From assembly GCA_017434755.1 (NCBI GenBank), contig JAFRER010000007.1, forward strand, positions 44,724 to 108,723: a stretch of DNA of 64,000 bases. Direction: 5' to 3'. The notes beneath the pieces were generated by a model. It made no database searches and was not told the origin of the DNA. It was given only the letters and a program-made list of their open reading frames with translations. The DNA is from Oscillospiraceae bacterium (GTDB lineage Bacteria > Bacillota > Clostridia > Oscillospirales > Oscillospiraceae). The number at the start of each line of letters is the position of its first letter. The first letter of the stretch is position 1. Made by a program: the position numbers and the translations under genes. Positions 50,927-59,963 of this stretch are shown here, in pieces.

Positions 50927-52840
50927 ATGTCCGTAATAAACATACTGTCCCCGCATGTCGCAGATCTGATCGCCGCCGGTGAGGTGGTGGAACGTCCGGC
51001 CTCCGTAGTCAAGGAGCTCGTTGAAAACTCTTTCGACGCCGGCGCGAAGAACATCAGCATTGAGATCCGCAACGGCGGCTCCACTTATATCCGTGTCACG
51101 GATGACGGCTGCGGCATCTCCCCCGAGGACGCAGGCATCGCTTTCATGCGCCACGCCACCAGCAAGCTTTCGGATGAGCACGGTCTCGAATGCATCTCCA
51201 CGATGGGCTTCCGCGGCGAGGCTCTCGCGGCCATCTCCGCGGTCTCCAGAATAGAAATGCGCACCCGTCTCACCGGAGCCGGAGAGGGCACCGTGATCAG
51301 GCTCACCGCCGGAGAGATCGATGAGATGGATGCCGTCGGCTGTCCCGAGGGCACCACGACCATCGTGCGCGATCTTTTCTATAACACCCCCGCACGCCGC
51401 AAATTCCTCAAATCCGACAGGAGCGAGGCATCCGCCTGTCATGCGGCGGCGATCCGCTGCGCGCTTGCCCACCCCGACGTCTCGATCCGATTCATACGCG
51501 ACGGAGAAGAGCAGTTCTTCTCTCCGGGCGATACACGCATCAGCTCCTGCATCTATACGGTCCTCGGCCGTGAGACGGCCCGGGACATGCTTGAGTGCGC
51601 CGGAGAGGACTCCGGACTCACGCTCAGGGGCTATGTCTCCTCACCCTCGGCCTGCCGCGGGAACAGAGGCGGGCAGTTCTTCTTCTGCAACGGCCGGTTC
51701 ATCCGCTCCGTCCTGATGCAGACTGCCCTGGAGCAGGCTTACAAGAATTCCATGCTCACCGGCAGATACCCGGGCTGCGTCCTGTATCTCAGCATCCCCT
51801 TCGGCAGCGTGGACGTAAATGTCCATCCTGCGAAGATCGAGGTGAAATTCAGCGAGGAAAAGCGCGTCTTCGATCTCGTGTACTATTCGGTCCTCGCAGC
51901 GCTCGAAAAGGAAAAGCACAGCGCGGATATTTCGCTTTCCCCCTCCACCGAGGCGGCGCTCGGGAAAAATGAAGGTTTTTATCAGAGCATCTCCGCCCAG
52001 GAATACAAGGCTCTTCAGCATAAAGAACGCTCAGCTGAAAAGGTTTCCGGAGCAGCCGATACGGCTTTTTCCGCTCCGCGTGACAGCTACCAGACCAGCC
52101 TCGATCTGGGTTCCGCTTTTTCATCCGGAGGCGGCAGAAGCACAGGTCTTTCCTCCGGCATGCCTGCCTTAGGCCTTTCAAAACCCGAAAAGCCCCGCCA
52201 TGAGGGCGTTCCGGCTGAAAAACACGCTGTGCCTGTTGAAAAGCCTGTTCAAAATGTTGAGAAAAAAGCCCTGCCCTACCACAATATAGTGGGTGAGCTC
52301 TTCAAAAAATACATTGTCGTGGAACTGGAAGAGGACGTGCTGCTCATAGACAAGCATGCCGCCCACGAGAGAATGATATTCGACCGTCTCAAGGCAAATG
52401 CCGCAGAAATAACGGTCCAGACTCTGCTTGAGCCGGTCCCGCTGCGTCTCAGCGGAGAGGATTCCGAACTTCTTCTGGCAAACTCCTCTCTCCTCAGTTC
52501 CCTCGGGTTTGAGATCGAGATCCTGGATGACTGCAACTTTGTCGTACGCGGTCTCCCTGCCGATATGGCCCCTTCGGATGTGATCCCCTCCATAGAGGAG
52601 ATCTGCGAAAAGCTCCGGTCCGGCAAAGCCCCCTCTCCCGAGGAAGCCAGGGATGAAGTGCTGCACACAGTCGCCTGCAAGGCGGCCATAAAGGCCGGCT
52701 GGGACACCTCAGAAGCAGAGCTTGAACGTGTCACGGAGGCAGTCCTTTCCGGCAGCGTGCTCTACTGTCCGCACGGCAGACCCGTGTCATACCGCGTCTC
52801 CGGACGCGATCTGGATAAGCGCTTCCGGCGCATCGTCTGA
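50927..52840 (+). CDS. mutL: DNA mismatch repair protein MutL
   Basis: A 637-residue repair ATPase that links mismatch recognition to strand removal. The N-terminal GHKL ATPase is intact (VVKELVENSFDAGAKNISIE, DDGCGI, TMGFRGEALAAIS, GTTIVRDLFYNTPARRKFL). After a variable Ser/Lys-rich linker (about 340-455), the C-terminal dimerisation domain has DKHAAHERMIFD, close to the DQHAxxExxxxE metal motif, and CPHGRP near the end, so this MutL is likely a nicking endonuclease, as expected where MutH is absent. The start at 50927 has GGAGGG upstream; the longer frame has none. Confidence 0.95.
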   Translation: MSVINILSPHVADLIAAGEVVERPASVVKELVENSFDAGAKNISIEIRNGGSTYIRVTDDGCGISPEDAGIAFMRHATSKLSDEHGLECISTMGFRGEALAAISAVSRIEMRTRLTGAGEGTVIRLTAGEIDEMDAVGCPEGTTTIVRDLFYNTPARRKFLKSDRSEASACHAAAIRCALAHPDVSIRFIRDGEEQFFSPGDTRISSCIYTVLGRETARDMLECAGEDSGLTLRGYVSSPSACRGNRGGQFFFCNGRFIRSVLMQTALEQAYKNSMLTGRYPGCVLYLSIPFGSVDVNVHPAKIEVKFSEEKRVFDLVYYSVLAALEKEKHSADISLSPSTEAALGKNEGFYQSISAQEYKALQHKERSAEKVSGAADTAFSAPRDSYQTSLDLGSAFSSGGGRSTGLSSGMPALGLSKPEKPRHEGVPAEKHAVPVEKPVQNVEKKALPYHNIVGELFKKYIVVELEEDVLLIDKHAAHERMIFDRLKANAAEITVQTLLEPVPLRLSGEDSELLLANSSLLSSLGFEIEILDDCNFVVRGLPADMAPSDVIPSIEEICEKLRSGKAPSPEEARDEVLHTVACKAAIKAGWDTSEAELERVTEAVLSGSVLYCPHGRPVSYRVSGRDLDKRFRRIV

Positions 52841-52842
52841 CC

Positions 52843-53772
52843 ATGGCGGGGAAAGTCTTTGTTATCGCGGGCCCGACCGCCTCGGGAAAGACGGCTCTCT
52901 CCATCTCTCTTGCGGAACACATCGGCGGTGAGATCGTCTCGGCGGACTCCATGCAGATCTACCGCGGCATGGACATCGGCACCGCCAAGGCAACAGCCGA
53001 AGAGCGTGCCGCAGTGCCCCATCATATGCTGGATGTCGCCGATCCCGGCGAGGACTGGTCCGTTGCAAAATATGTAGCGGCCGCCTCGGCCTGTTGCGAT
53101 GATATACTCTCCCGGTCCCGCGTTCCCGTGATAACAGGCGGTACCGGGCTGTACATCGATTCTCTCCTTTCCGGGAGGAGCTTCGCCGAAAGCGAGGCCC
53201 CGGAGCTGCGGGCAGTTCTTTACGGGGATTATGACCGCCTCGGCGGCGAAGCGATGCATGCGAGACTGCGCGAGATCGATCCTGTCCGTGCGGAGAAGCT
53301 TGCGCCGACAGACAGACGCCGTATCGTCCGGGCTCTTGAGATCCATGCGCTTACGGGCATGACCATGACCGAGCATGACGAGCTCACGCGTGCTGCGCCG
53401 CCGCGGTATGAGGCGGTAAGGCTCGTTCTCGGCTTTGAAGACCGCGCTGTTCTCTATGAAAGGATCGACCGCCGGGTCGACGGAATGATGGCCGCCGGGC
53501 TCATCGATGAGGTCCGCGCCCTGCTTTTGTGCGGGATCGATCCAAAATGTACTGCGATGCAGGCGATAGGCTACAAGGAATCCGCTCAGTATCTCAACGG
53601 AGACCTCTCCCGTGAGGAAGCGGTCGCGCAGATAAAGCAGGCGAGCCGGCGCTACGCCAAGCGGCAGCTGACATGGTTCCGGCGCTGGCCGGACGCCGTA
53701 CGGCTTGATCGGGGTCCCTCCGTCGATGCCGCGGCCGATATGGAATCGTTGAAAAGGAAAGGCATTATCTGA
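52843..53772 (+). CDS. miaA: tRNA dimethylallyltransferase MiaA
   Basis: Adds a dimethylallyl group to N6 of A37 in tRNAs reading UNN codons, giving i6A. The 309-residue protein has the P-loop GPTASGKTAL at the N-terminus, the substrate-binding DSMQIYRGMDIGTAKAT, GGTGLYIDSL, and the C-terminal CTAMQAIGYKE with AKRQLTWFRRWP. It begins 2 bp after mutL and its stop overlaps yggS by one base, so translation is coupled. Partner of MiaB across the divergent region. Confidence 0.95.
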   Translation: MAGKVFVIAGPTASGKTALSISLAEHIGGEIVSADSMQIYRGMDIGTAKATAEERAAVPHHMLDVADPGEDWSVAKYVAAASACCDDILSRSRVPVITGGTGLYIDSLLSGRSFAESEAPELRAVLYGDYDRLGGEAMHARLREIDPVRAEKLAPTDRRRIVRALEIHALTGMTMTEHDELTRAAPPRYEAVRLVLGFEDRAVLYERIDRRVDGMMAAGLIDEVRALLLCGIDPKCTAMQAIGYKESAQYLNGDLSREEAVAQIKQASRRYAKRQLTWFRRWPDAVRLDRGPSVDAAADMESLKRKGII

Positions 53773-54470
53773 TGAGTGAAATATCTGAAAACACCGCCTC
53801 GGTACTGGCCCGCGTTACTGCAGCGGCACTTGCGGCGGGCAGGGATCCTGCAGGGATAACCGTTGTCGCGGCCTCAAAAATGAACGATGCCGGACGCGTG
53901 CGCGAGGCTTTTGCCTCCGGCATAGGCGTCTTCGGTGAAAACCGCGTCCAGGAGATGCTCGAGAAGAACAGGCTCGGCGCTTATGACGGCGCAAGGCTCC
54001 ATTTTATCGGCAGGCTCCAGCGCAACAAGGTCCGGCAGGTGGTCGGGACTGCAGAGCTGATCCACAGCGCCGAATCTCTCCCGCTCATAGCCGAGATCGA
54101 CCGCTGTGCAGGAAAAGCCTCGCTGATACAGGACATCCTTCTGGAGGTCAATATAGCCGGTGAGGAGTCAAAAGGGGGCTTCGATCCGGGAGATGTTTCC
54201 TCTGTTCTTGATGCCGTCTCCGCCTTCGGAAATGTCCGTGTGAGAGGCCTTATGGCCATCCCTCCGATCTGTTCCGACCCGTTGGACAATGTGCCCTTTT
54301 TTGAGTCAATGACTAAGCTTTTTGTTGACAACAGCATAAAAAAATACGATAATGTCTCTATGGATTTTCTGTCCATGGGCATGAGCGGAGATTTTGAAGC
54401 AGCCATAGCCTGCGGCGCGAACATGGTCAGGATTGGTTCGGCTATCTTCGGGCCGCGAAATTACAATTGA
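53772..54470 (+). CDS. YggS-family PLP homeostasis protein
   Basis: A 232-residue PLP-binding protein with the alanine-racemase-like barrel but no second domain, involved in PLP balance and amino-acid metabolism. The PLP lysine is in VVAASKMND (about residue 37), followed by GENRVQEML, FIGRLQRNKV, LEVNIAGEESKGGF and the C-terminal MGMSGDFEAAIACGANMVRIG. In Bacillota this gene is commonly upstream of sepF, as here. Translationally coupled to miaA by a 1-bp overlap. Confidence 0.93.
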   Translation: MSEISENTASVLARVTAAALAAGRDPAGITVVAASKMNDAGRVREAFASGIGVFGENRVQEMLEKNRLGAYDGARLHFIGRLQRNKVRQVVGTAELIHSAESLPLIAEIDRCAGKASLIQDILLEVNIAGEESKGGFDPGDVSSVLDAVSAFGNVRVRGLMAIPPICSDPLDNVPFFESMTKLFVDNSIKKYDNVSMDFLSMGMSGDFEAAIACGANMVRIGSAIFGPRNYN

Positions 54471-54489
54471 TTCGGAGGACAATGTAATT

Positions 54490-55080
54490 ATGGGCTTTCT
54501 GGATGAACTGAAAAAGCTTACTCAGCCTTATGACGATGACGACGATTTCTTTGAGGAATCGGAAAAGCCTGCCAAAACAGTAACGGTCAAACCCCGCCCC
54601 TCTTCCCCCTCTGCCGCCAGTGCCGGCATGGAGTTTGAGAGCGCTTTCGGAGCTCAGTCCTCCGCCGCTGTTCCGGCATCCGAAGCAACCGAAGACGAGG
54701 ACGAAGATGAGGAGATGTCCGGCGGTCTTTTCGGCAATCTCGGAAAGAGAATGAAGAAAGAGAACCGCGCCGTCCGGGAACGCACCGTCAACTTCGGCGG
54801 CAAAGAATCCCAGGTGATCCTCTTCAATCCCAAGAGCTTCGACGAAGCCGGCGAACTCGTCGGCCATCTGATGCGCAACCGTTCTCTGGTAATGACACTT
54901 GAGGGGCTCCCCACGGAGACCGCGCGCAGGCTTTTGGATTTTATGTCCGGCATCGTGTTTGCCCTGCACGGGAAGATAACCCCGGTGTCTGCAAAAACGT
55001 ACTTCATCTCCCCGGAGAATGTCGATCTCCTGGGTGCTGATTCCGCGGCCGGAGCGTCGGCCGGCGGTACTTTTGAATAA
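54490..55080 (+). CDS. sepF: Cell division protein SepF
   Basis: FtsZ-associated division protein that tethers FtsZ filaments to the membrane. The 196-residue protein has the N-terminal amphipathic membrane-binding helix (MGFLDELKKLTQP), a long acidic, Ser/Ala/Glu-rich linker (18-95), and the SepF dimerisation core with QVILFNPKSFDEAGELVGHL, then AMTL-like VMTLEGLPTETARRLLDFMSG and a C-terminal FISPENVDLLG. The start at 54490 has GGAGGAC upstream. Placed between yggS and the DivIVA gene as in other Bacillota. Confidence 0.92.
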   Translation: MGFLDELKKLTQPYDDDDDFFEESEKPAKTVTVKPRPSSPSAASAGMEFESAFGAQSSAAVPASEATEDEDEDEEMSGGLFGNLGKRMKKENRAVRERTVNFGGKESQVILFNPKSFDEAGELVGHLMRNRSLVMTLEGLPTETARRLLDFMSGIVFALHGKITPVSAKTYFISPENVDLLGADSAAGASAGGTFE

Positions 55081-55116
55081 TATACCGCTCCAGTATTTTT
55101 GAAAGGTGGAAAAGTT

Positions 55117-55767
55117 ATGATTACAGCTCAGGATATCCGTGAAAAGACCTTCAACAAGGCAAGACTCAGCGGCTATGATATGTCCGAGGTAGATGATTTT
55201 CTTGAAGAGCTCGCCGAGGATATCACTGCCGCCCAGAAGGAAAATGCCGTTCTCAAGAGCAAGATGAAGGTCCTTGTCGATAAGATCGAGGAGTACCGCT
55301 CCAATGAAGAGGCTCTGAACATGGCTGTTCTCTCTGCGCAGAAGCTCGCCATGCAGATCGAGAATGACGCTCGCGAGCGTTCCGCCAAGATACTGAGCGA
55401 TGCTGATGCTCAGGTCAAGTCCCGTCTCGGAACGATCCCCGAGCAGATCGAGGCTCAGGAAAAGAAGCTTGCTGCTGCCCGTGAGACGTCCGCATCATTC
55501 TTTGCCGAGATGCGCGAGCTTTTCACCTCACAGCTCACCAAGCTGGATGATATTGAAAAGGGCATAATACGTCAGCCGGAAGCGGCTAAAACCGCTGCAT
55601 CCCCCACGCAGGATGTGGATGATGCCATACGCGCCATCGAAGAAAACGTCTCCAAGATCAAGCCTGAGCCCGAACTCAGGTTCGATCTGTCCGATACTTT
55701 CGATGATACCAGACCGGCACCCCGTTCCGGAAAAGACCTTGGCAGCACTCAGCCCTTTTCCCTCTGA
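55117..55767 (+). CDS. DivIVA-domain protein
   Basis: A 216-residue coiled-coil protein of the DivIVA/GpsB type that localises to negatively curved membrane at division sites or poles. The N-terminal membrane-binding segment is MITAQDIREKTFNKARLSGY with the usual DMSEVDDFLEELAED next; a coiled-coil covers about residues 30-170. The C-terminal part is polar and probably disordered. The start at 55117 has AAAGGTGG upstream. Follows sepF by 36 bp; a hairpin terminator lies after it. Confidence 0.9.
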   Translation: MITAQDIREKTFNKARLSGYDMSEVDDFLEELAEDITAAQKENAVLKSKMKVLVDKIEEYRSNEEALNMAVLSAQKLAMQIENDARERSAKILSDADAQVKSRLGTIPEQIEAQEKKLAAARETSASFFAEMRELFTSQLTKLDDIEKGIIRQPEAAKTAASPTQDVDDAIRAIEENVSKIKPEPELRFDLSDTFDDTRPAPRSGKDLGSTQPFSL

Positions 55768-55801
55768 TATGCTGACTGGCTGTTCTGATCGATAAATAGT
55801 C

Positions 55802-55845
55802 GACGGGGCGGCGCGATTTGCGCCCGCCCCGTCTCCGTCGTTTTT
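55802..55845 (+). terminator. Terminator of the mutL-divIVA unit
   Basis: GC-rich stem (55802-55814 with 55820-55833, one bulged base), then a short linker and a T run from 55840. The separate ileS ribosome binding site follows closely, so some read-through into ileS is likely. Confidence 0.75.
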
Positions 55846-55868
55846 ATAAATCATTTTAGGAGTAACTT

Positions 55869-58667
55869 ATGTCACAGGATTTCAACAATACTCTCAATCT
55901 CCCGAAAACCGACTTTCCCATGCGTGCCGGGCTTCCCAAGCGTGAACCCGAGATGCTTGCCCATTGGGAGAGCATCGATCTGTATAATGAGATGCTCAAA
56001 AAGAACGAAGGTCACGAGCTTTTCTCCCTTCACGACGGGCCTCCCTTCTCCAACGGAGCCATTCATATGGGCCACGCCCTCAATAAGGCCCTTAAGGACT
56101 TTATCGTCCGCTCCTATGCCATGCGCGGGTATTACACGCCGTACATTCCCGGCTGGGACAATCACGGCATGCCCATCGAGAGCGCGATCATCAAGGAGCA
56201 GAAGCTCAACCACAAGGAAATGAGTGTTGCTGATTTCCGTTCCGCCTGCCACGACTATGCAGCCCACTATGTCGATGTCCAGCGCGAGGGATTCAAACGC
56301 CTCGGCGTTGTCGGTGACTGGGACCATCCCTATCTCACGATGAACAAAGGCTTCGAGGCGGACGAGATCCGGATTTTCGGCAGGATGTACCGCAACGGCC
56401 ATATCTACAAAGGCTTCAAGCCGGTATACTGGTGTCCCAAGGATGAGACCGCCCTTGCCGAGGCGGAGATCGAGTATCAGGATGACCCCTGCACCACGGT
56501 GTATGTCAAGTTCCCGATCAACGACGATCTCGGCAAGCTGTCCCATCTCGAGCTCGACAAGCTCAGCTTCCTTATCTGGACCACCACGATCTGGACGCTT
56601 CCCGGCAACCTGGCGATCGCTCTTCATCCCGACGAGCTCTACGCCATCGTCAAGGCGCCCAACGGGGAAAGCTATATCATGGCTGAGCCTCTTGTGGATA
56701 AAGTCATGCGCATAGGAGGCTTCGACAGCTGGGAGATCTTGGAATCACATCCGGGCAGCTTCTTCGAGAACATGCTCGCCTCTCATCCCTTCCTTGACAA
56801 AACATCCCGTCTGCTTCTGGCCGACTATGTCACTATGGATTCCGGTACCGGCTGCGTGCATACCGCTCCCGGCTTCGGTGCGGAGGACTTCGTCACCTGC
56901 CAGAAATACGGCATGGAGATGGTCGTTCCCGTGGATGACCGCGGCCGCCACACCGAGTACGCCGGCAAGTACGCCGGTCTCGGCACCGAGGAGTCCAACC
57001 CCGTGATCCTTGCGGATATGAAGGCAAGCGGAGCCCTTTTCGCCTCGGAGGAGATCCTCCACAGCTATCCGCACTGCTGGCGCTGCAAGAACCCCATCAT
57101 CTTCCGCGCGACCCCGCAGTGGTTCTGCTCCGTCGACTCCTTCAAAGAAGAAGCCATCAAGGCCTGCGAGCCGGTCCGCTGGCTCCCCGTCTGGGGTCAG
57201 GACCGCATAGGCGCCATGATCCGTGAGCGTGCCGACTGGTGCATCTCCCGTCAGCGCCGCTGGGGTCTCCCGATCCCCGTGTTCTACTGCGATGACTGTC
57301 ATAAGCCCGTATGCACCGATGAATCCATTGAATCCGTTGCTTCCGTTTTTGAAGATAAAGGCAGCAATGCCTGGTTCGATCTGGACGCCGCAGAACTCCT
57401 TCCCGAGGGCTTCGTCTGTCCGCACTGCGGAGGCAGGCACTTCACCAAGGAGACCGATACGCTCGACGGCTGGTTCGATTCCGGCTCCACCCATTACGCC
57501 GCCATGAAGCGCGATCAGGGCTTCTGGCCGGCCAACATGTACATCGAAGGCGGAGATCAGTACCGCGGCTGGTTCCAGTCCTCTCTGCTCGTGGCCGTCG
57601 GTGCGCTCGGCATGGGCGCTCCGTATAAGGAGTGCCTCACTCACGGCTGGACCGTCGACGGTGAAGGACATGCAATGCATAAGTCCCTCGGCAACGGCAT
57701 AGATCCCGCGGACATGGTCAAGGAATTCGGTGCAGATCTTGTCAGGCTCTGGGCCGGTTCCTCTGATTTCCACGTCGATGTCCGCTGCTCAAGAGAGATC
57801 TTCAAGCAACTGTCTCAGACCTATCTGAAATTCCGCAACACCGCCCGTTACTGTCTGGGCAACCTCAATGGCTTCAATGCCGATGATCTTGTTGCCCCCG
57901 AGGACATGCTCGAGCTCGACCGATGGGCTCTCACAAAGCTCAACGCGCTTATCGCGAAGGTCGCCGCGGCGTACGACGATTATGAGTTCCATGTGGTATC
58001 CCACGCCATCAACGATTTCTGCGTTGTGGAGCTTTCCAGCTTCTATCTGGACATCATAAAGGATCGGCTTTACTGCGAGGAAAAGGATGGTCTCAAGCGC
58101 CGCAGCGCCCAGACCGCGCTCTTCCTCATACTCGACAGCATGACCAGGATGTTCGCCCCCATCCTCGCTTTCACCTGCGATGAGATCTGGCTTTCCATGC
58201 CGCACCGCAGCAGCGACGATGCCCGCAATGTCCTGCTCAACGTGATGAACGCTCCCTTCACCGCCTATGCTCTCTCCGAAGAGACCATGGCAAAGTGGGA
58301 CAGGCTCGTCTCTCTTCGTGATGATGTGAACGGCGTTCTCGAGACCGCCCGTGCCGACAAGCGCATAGGCAAGCCTCTGGATGCCGCGGTGGTGCTCTCC
58401 TCTTCCGATACCGCATCGGAAGAACTTCTCAGCGAGGTCTCCTCCATGGATCTTTCCGAGCTGTTCATCGTCTCCAAATGCCTCATCGGCGGAGAGGTTC
58501 CCGTCGGTGCGGTCGAAGGCAGAGGTGTGCGCAACGGAGGCATTTCCATCTCCGCTTTCGAGGCGCCCGGCACAAAGTGCCCGAGGTGCTGGATCCATAC
58601 GGAGCAGGCCGATCCCGAGACCGGGCTCTGCCCGCGCTGCTCCGCTGTCGTCAAAACTCTGGCGTAA
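55869..58667 (+). CDS. ileS: Isoleucyl-tRNA synthetase
   Basis: Charges tRNA-Ile with isoleucine. The 932-residue class I synthetase shows the HIGH-type HMGH in GAIHMGHALNKALKDF, the tRNA-editing domain (TTTIWTLPGNLAIALHP and GFGAEDF), and a KMSKS-type loop that reads MHKSLGNGID. A C-terminal zinc site is present (CPRCW and CPRC near residues 909 and 924). Ribosome binding site TTAGGAG. No T-box leader is present in the 101-bp gap upstream, unusual compared with many Bacillota ileS genes. Confidence 0.97.
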   Translation: MSQDFNNTLNLPKTDFPMRAGLPKREPEMLAHWESIDLYNEMLKKNEGHELFSLHDGPPFSNGAIHMGHALNKALKDFIVRSYAMRGYYTPYIPGWDNHGMPIESAIIKEQKLNHKEMSVADFRSACHDYAAHYVDVQREGFKRLGVVGDWDHPYLTMNKGFEADEIRIFGRMYRNGHIYKGFKPVYWCPKDETALAEAEIEYQDDPCTTVYVKFPINDDLGKLSHLELDKLSFLIWTTTIWTLPGNLAIALHPDELYAIVKAPNGESYIMAEPLVDKVMRIGGFDSWEILESHPGSFFENMLASHPFLDKTSRLLLADYVTMDSGTGCVHTAPGFGAEDFVTCQKYGMEMVVPVDDRGRHTEYAGKYAGLGTEESNPVILADMKASGALFASEEILHSYPHCWRCKNPIIFRATPQWFCSVDSFKEEAIKACEPVRWLPVWGQDRIGAMIRERADWCISRQRRWGLPIPVFYCDDCHKPVCTDESIESVASVFEDKGSNAWFDLDAAELLPEGFVCPHCGGRHFTKETDTLDGWFDSGSTHYAAMKRDQGFWPANMYIEGGDQYRGWFQSSLLVAVGALGMGAPYKECLTHGWTVDGEGHAMHKSLGNGIDPADMVKEFGADLVRLWAGSSDFHVDVRCSREIFKQLSQTYLKFRNTARYCLGNLNGFNADDLVAPEDMLELDRWALTKLNALIAKVAAAYDDYEFHVVSHAINDFCVVELSSFYLDIIKDRLYCEEKDGLKRRSAQTALFLILDSMTRMFAPILAFTCDEIWLSMPHRSSDDARNVLLNVMNAPFTAYALSEETMAKWDRLVSLRDDVNGVLETARADKRIGKPLDAAVVLSSSDTASEELLSEVSSMDLSELFIVSKCLIGGEVPVGAVEGRGVRNGGISISAFEAPGTKCPRCWIHTEQADPETGLCPRCSAVVKTLA

Positions 58668-58718
58668 TTGTCTTTTCTTAAACCGGCAGTTTTTGCCGGA
58701 GTGAAGGAGGATGTTTAA

Positions 58719-59963
58719 ATGCTATATGCTATTTTCGGTGTTCTCGTCATCATCCTGGATCAGTGGGTCAAATACTGGACTGCCGGAAACCTTGTCTACG
58801 GCGGAGAGGCAAGACCTCTTATCCCCGGGATCGTCAACCTGCTGAACGTCCATAACGACGGAGCCGCTTTCAGCTTTCTCAGCGGAGCGAATGCGGGAAA
58901 GATCTTCGTCATTCTTGCCGTCGTCTTCACCATTCTGGTGATCATCGGTCTCGCGACCAACTTCATCTCGGGAAAACTCGCCCGCTGGTGCGCCGTGTTC
59001 GTCGCTGCAGGCGGAATAGGCAATGCGATCGACAGGGCTCTCTACGGCTATGTCCAGGATATGTTCCAGTTCGATTTTGCCAAGTCCTTCCCGGTCTTCA
59101 ATGTGGCCGATATCTTTATCTGTGTCTTCTGCATCCTGTTTATCATCTGCATAATCTTCGGCGGCCGTAAGGAAAAAGGCGAGGAGGCCTATGACGAAGA
59201 GTATGACGAGGAAGAGGATGCTGTGCGTTCAAAGCGCGGCCGCAAGGCAAAGAAAGCCGCGGAAGAGGAGTTTGAGGAGGAACCCGCTCCTCGCAAAGCC
59301 TCCCGGCGCAAGGCTGCCGCTGAGGAATACGAGGAAGAGGAGCCTGCTCCCCGGAAGACGGCAAAACAGAAAGCCGCTGAAGAGGAATACGAAGAGGAAG
59401 TTCCTGCCCGCCGTCAGCGTCCTGCTGCGAAGACCGAACCCGAGCCTGTCTATGAGGATGAAGCCTCACCCAAGTCCCGGAACAAGTCCAATGCCACTCC
59501 CAGGACAACGCGCAAAGAGCGCCAGAGCAAATATGACGATCAGTTCGAGCAGTACAAGGCCAACCGCGACGCACGGCAGCGCAACGCTGAGTATTCCGGC
59601 GTAAGTTCTTCGGCGCCCGCCTTTGCCGCCTCGATCCCCGCGTATGACTCCTCCGATCCCTTTGCAGAATGGGAAAAAGCCAATGCGGAGATCTCTGCCC
59701 GGAAAGCCGCCGAAGCAGACTCGGCAGTTAAAAGTGCTGTTTCCGCTGCTCCTGCCGAACCGCGCAGAGCAGCTTCCGCAAGAGAGTCCGTCCCTGCTTC
59801 CGCTCCTGCATCTGCCCCGGCACGCAGAGAGCCTGCCCCCGCACCGAAACCGACTCCGGCTCCCGCTGCAAAAGCAGAACCTGCACCTGCGGCCCCCGCT
59901 GCACCCAGGAAAAGCTCTGACGAGGAGTTTTCGCTTGACGATATCCTTGCGGAATTCAAATAA
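58719..59963 (+). CDS. lspA: Signal peptidase II (LspA) with long disordered C-terminal extension
   Basis: Aspartic protease that cleaves signal peptides of lipoproteins. The core (residues 1-150, four helices) has both active-site aspartates: NAIDRALYG (D105) and FNVADIFIC (D131), plus LLNVHNDGAAFSFL. Unusually, it continues for about 265 more residues: a tail rich in Glu, Arg, Lys, Ala and Pro with three 20-residue repeats of the EE(F/Y)EEExPAxRK type (about 185-245), a Ser/Ala/Pro-rich run, and a C-terminal motif SLDDILAEFK. Typical LspA proteins are 150-200 residues. The tail is in frame, has the same codon use and its stop overlaps rluD, so it is not an assembly error. Confidence 0.93.
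   Translation: MLYAIFGVLVIILDQWVKYWTAGNLVYGGEARPLIPGIVNLLNVHNDGAAFSFLSGANAGKIFVILAVVFTILVIIGLATNFISGKLARWCAVFVAAGGIGNAIDRALYGYVQDMFQFDFAKSFPVFNVADIFICVFCILFIICIIFGGRKEKGEEAYDEEYDEEEDAVRSKRGRKAKKAAEEEFEEEPAPRKASRRKAAAEEYEEEEPAPRKTAKQKAAEEEYEEEVPARRQRPAAKTEPEPVYEDEASPKSRNKSNATPRTTRKERQSKYDDQFEQYKANRDARQRNAEYSGVSSSAPAFAASIPAYDSSDPFAEWEKANAEISARKAAEADSAVKSAVSAAPAEPRRAASARESVPASAPASAPARREPAPAPKPTPAPAAKAEPAPAAPAAPRKSSDEEFSLDDILAEFK

Noticed and set aside
55768-55868. Possible T-box leader before ileS
   Set aside because: The gap is only about 100 bp and holds a simple terminator of the upstream gene; no T-box sequence or specifier stem fits.
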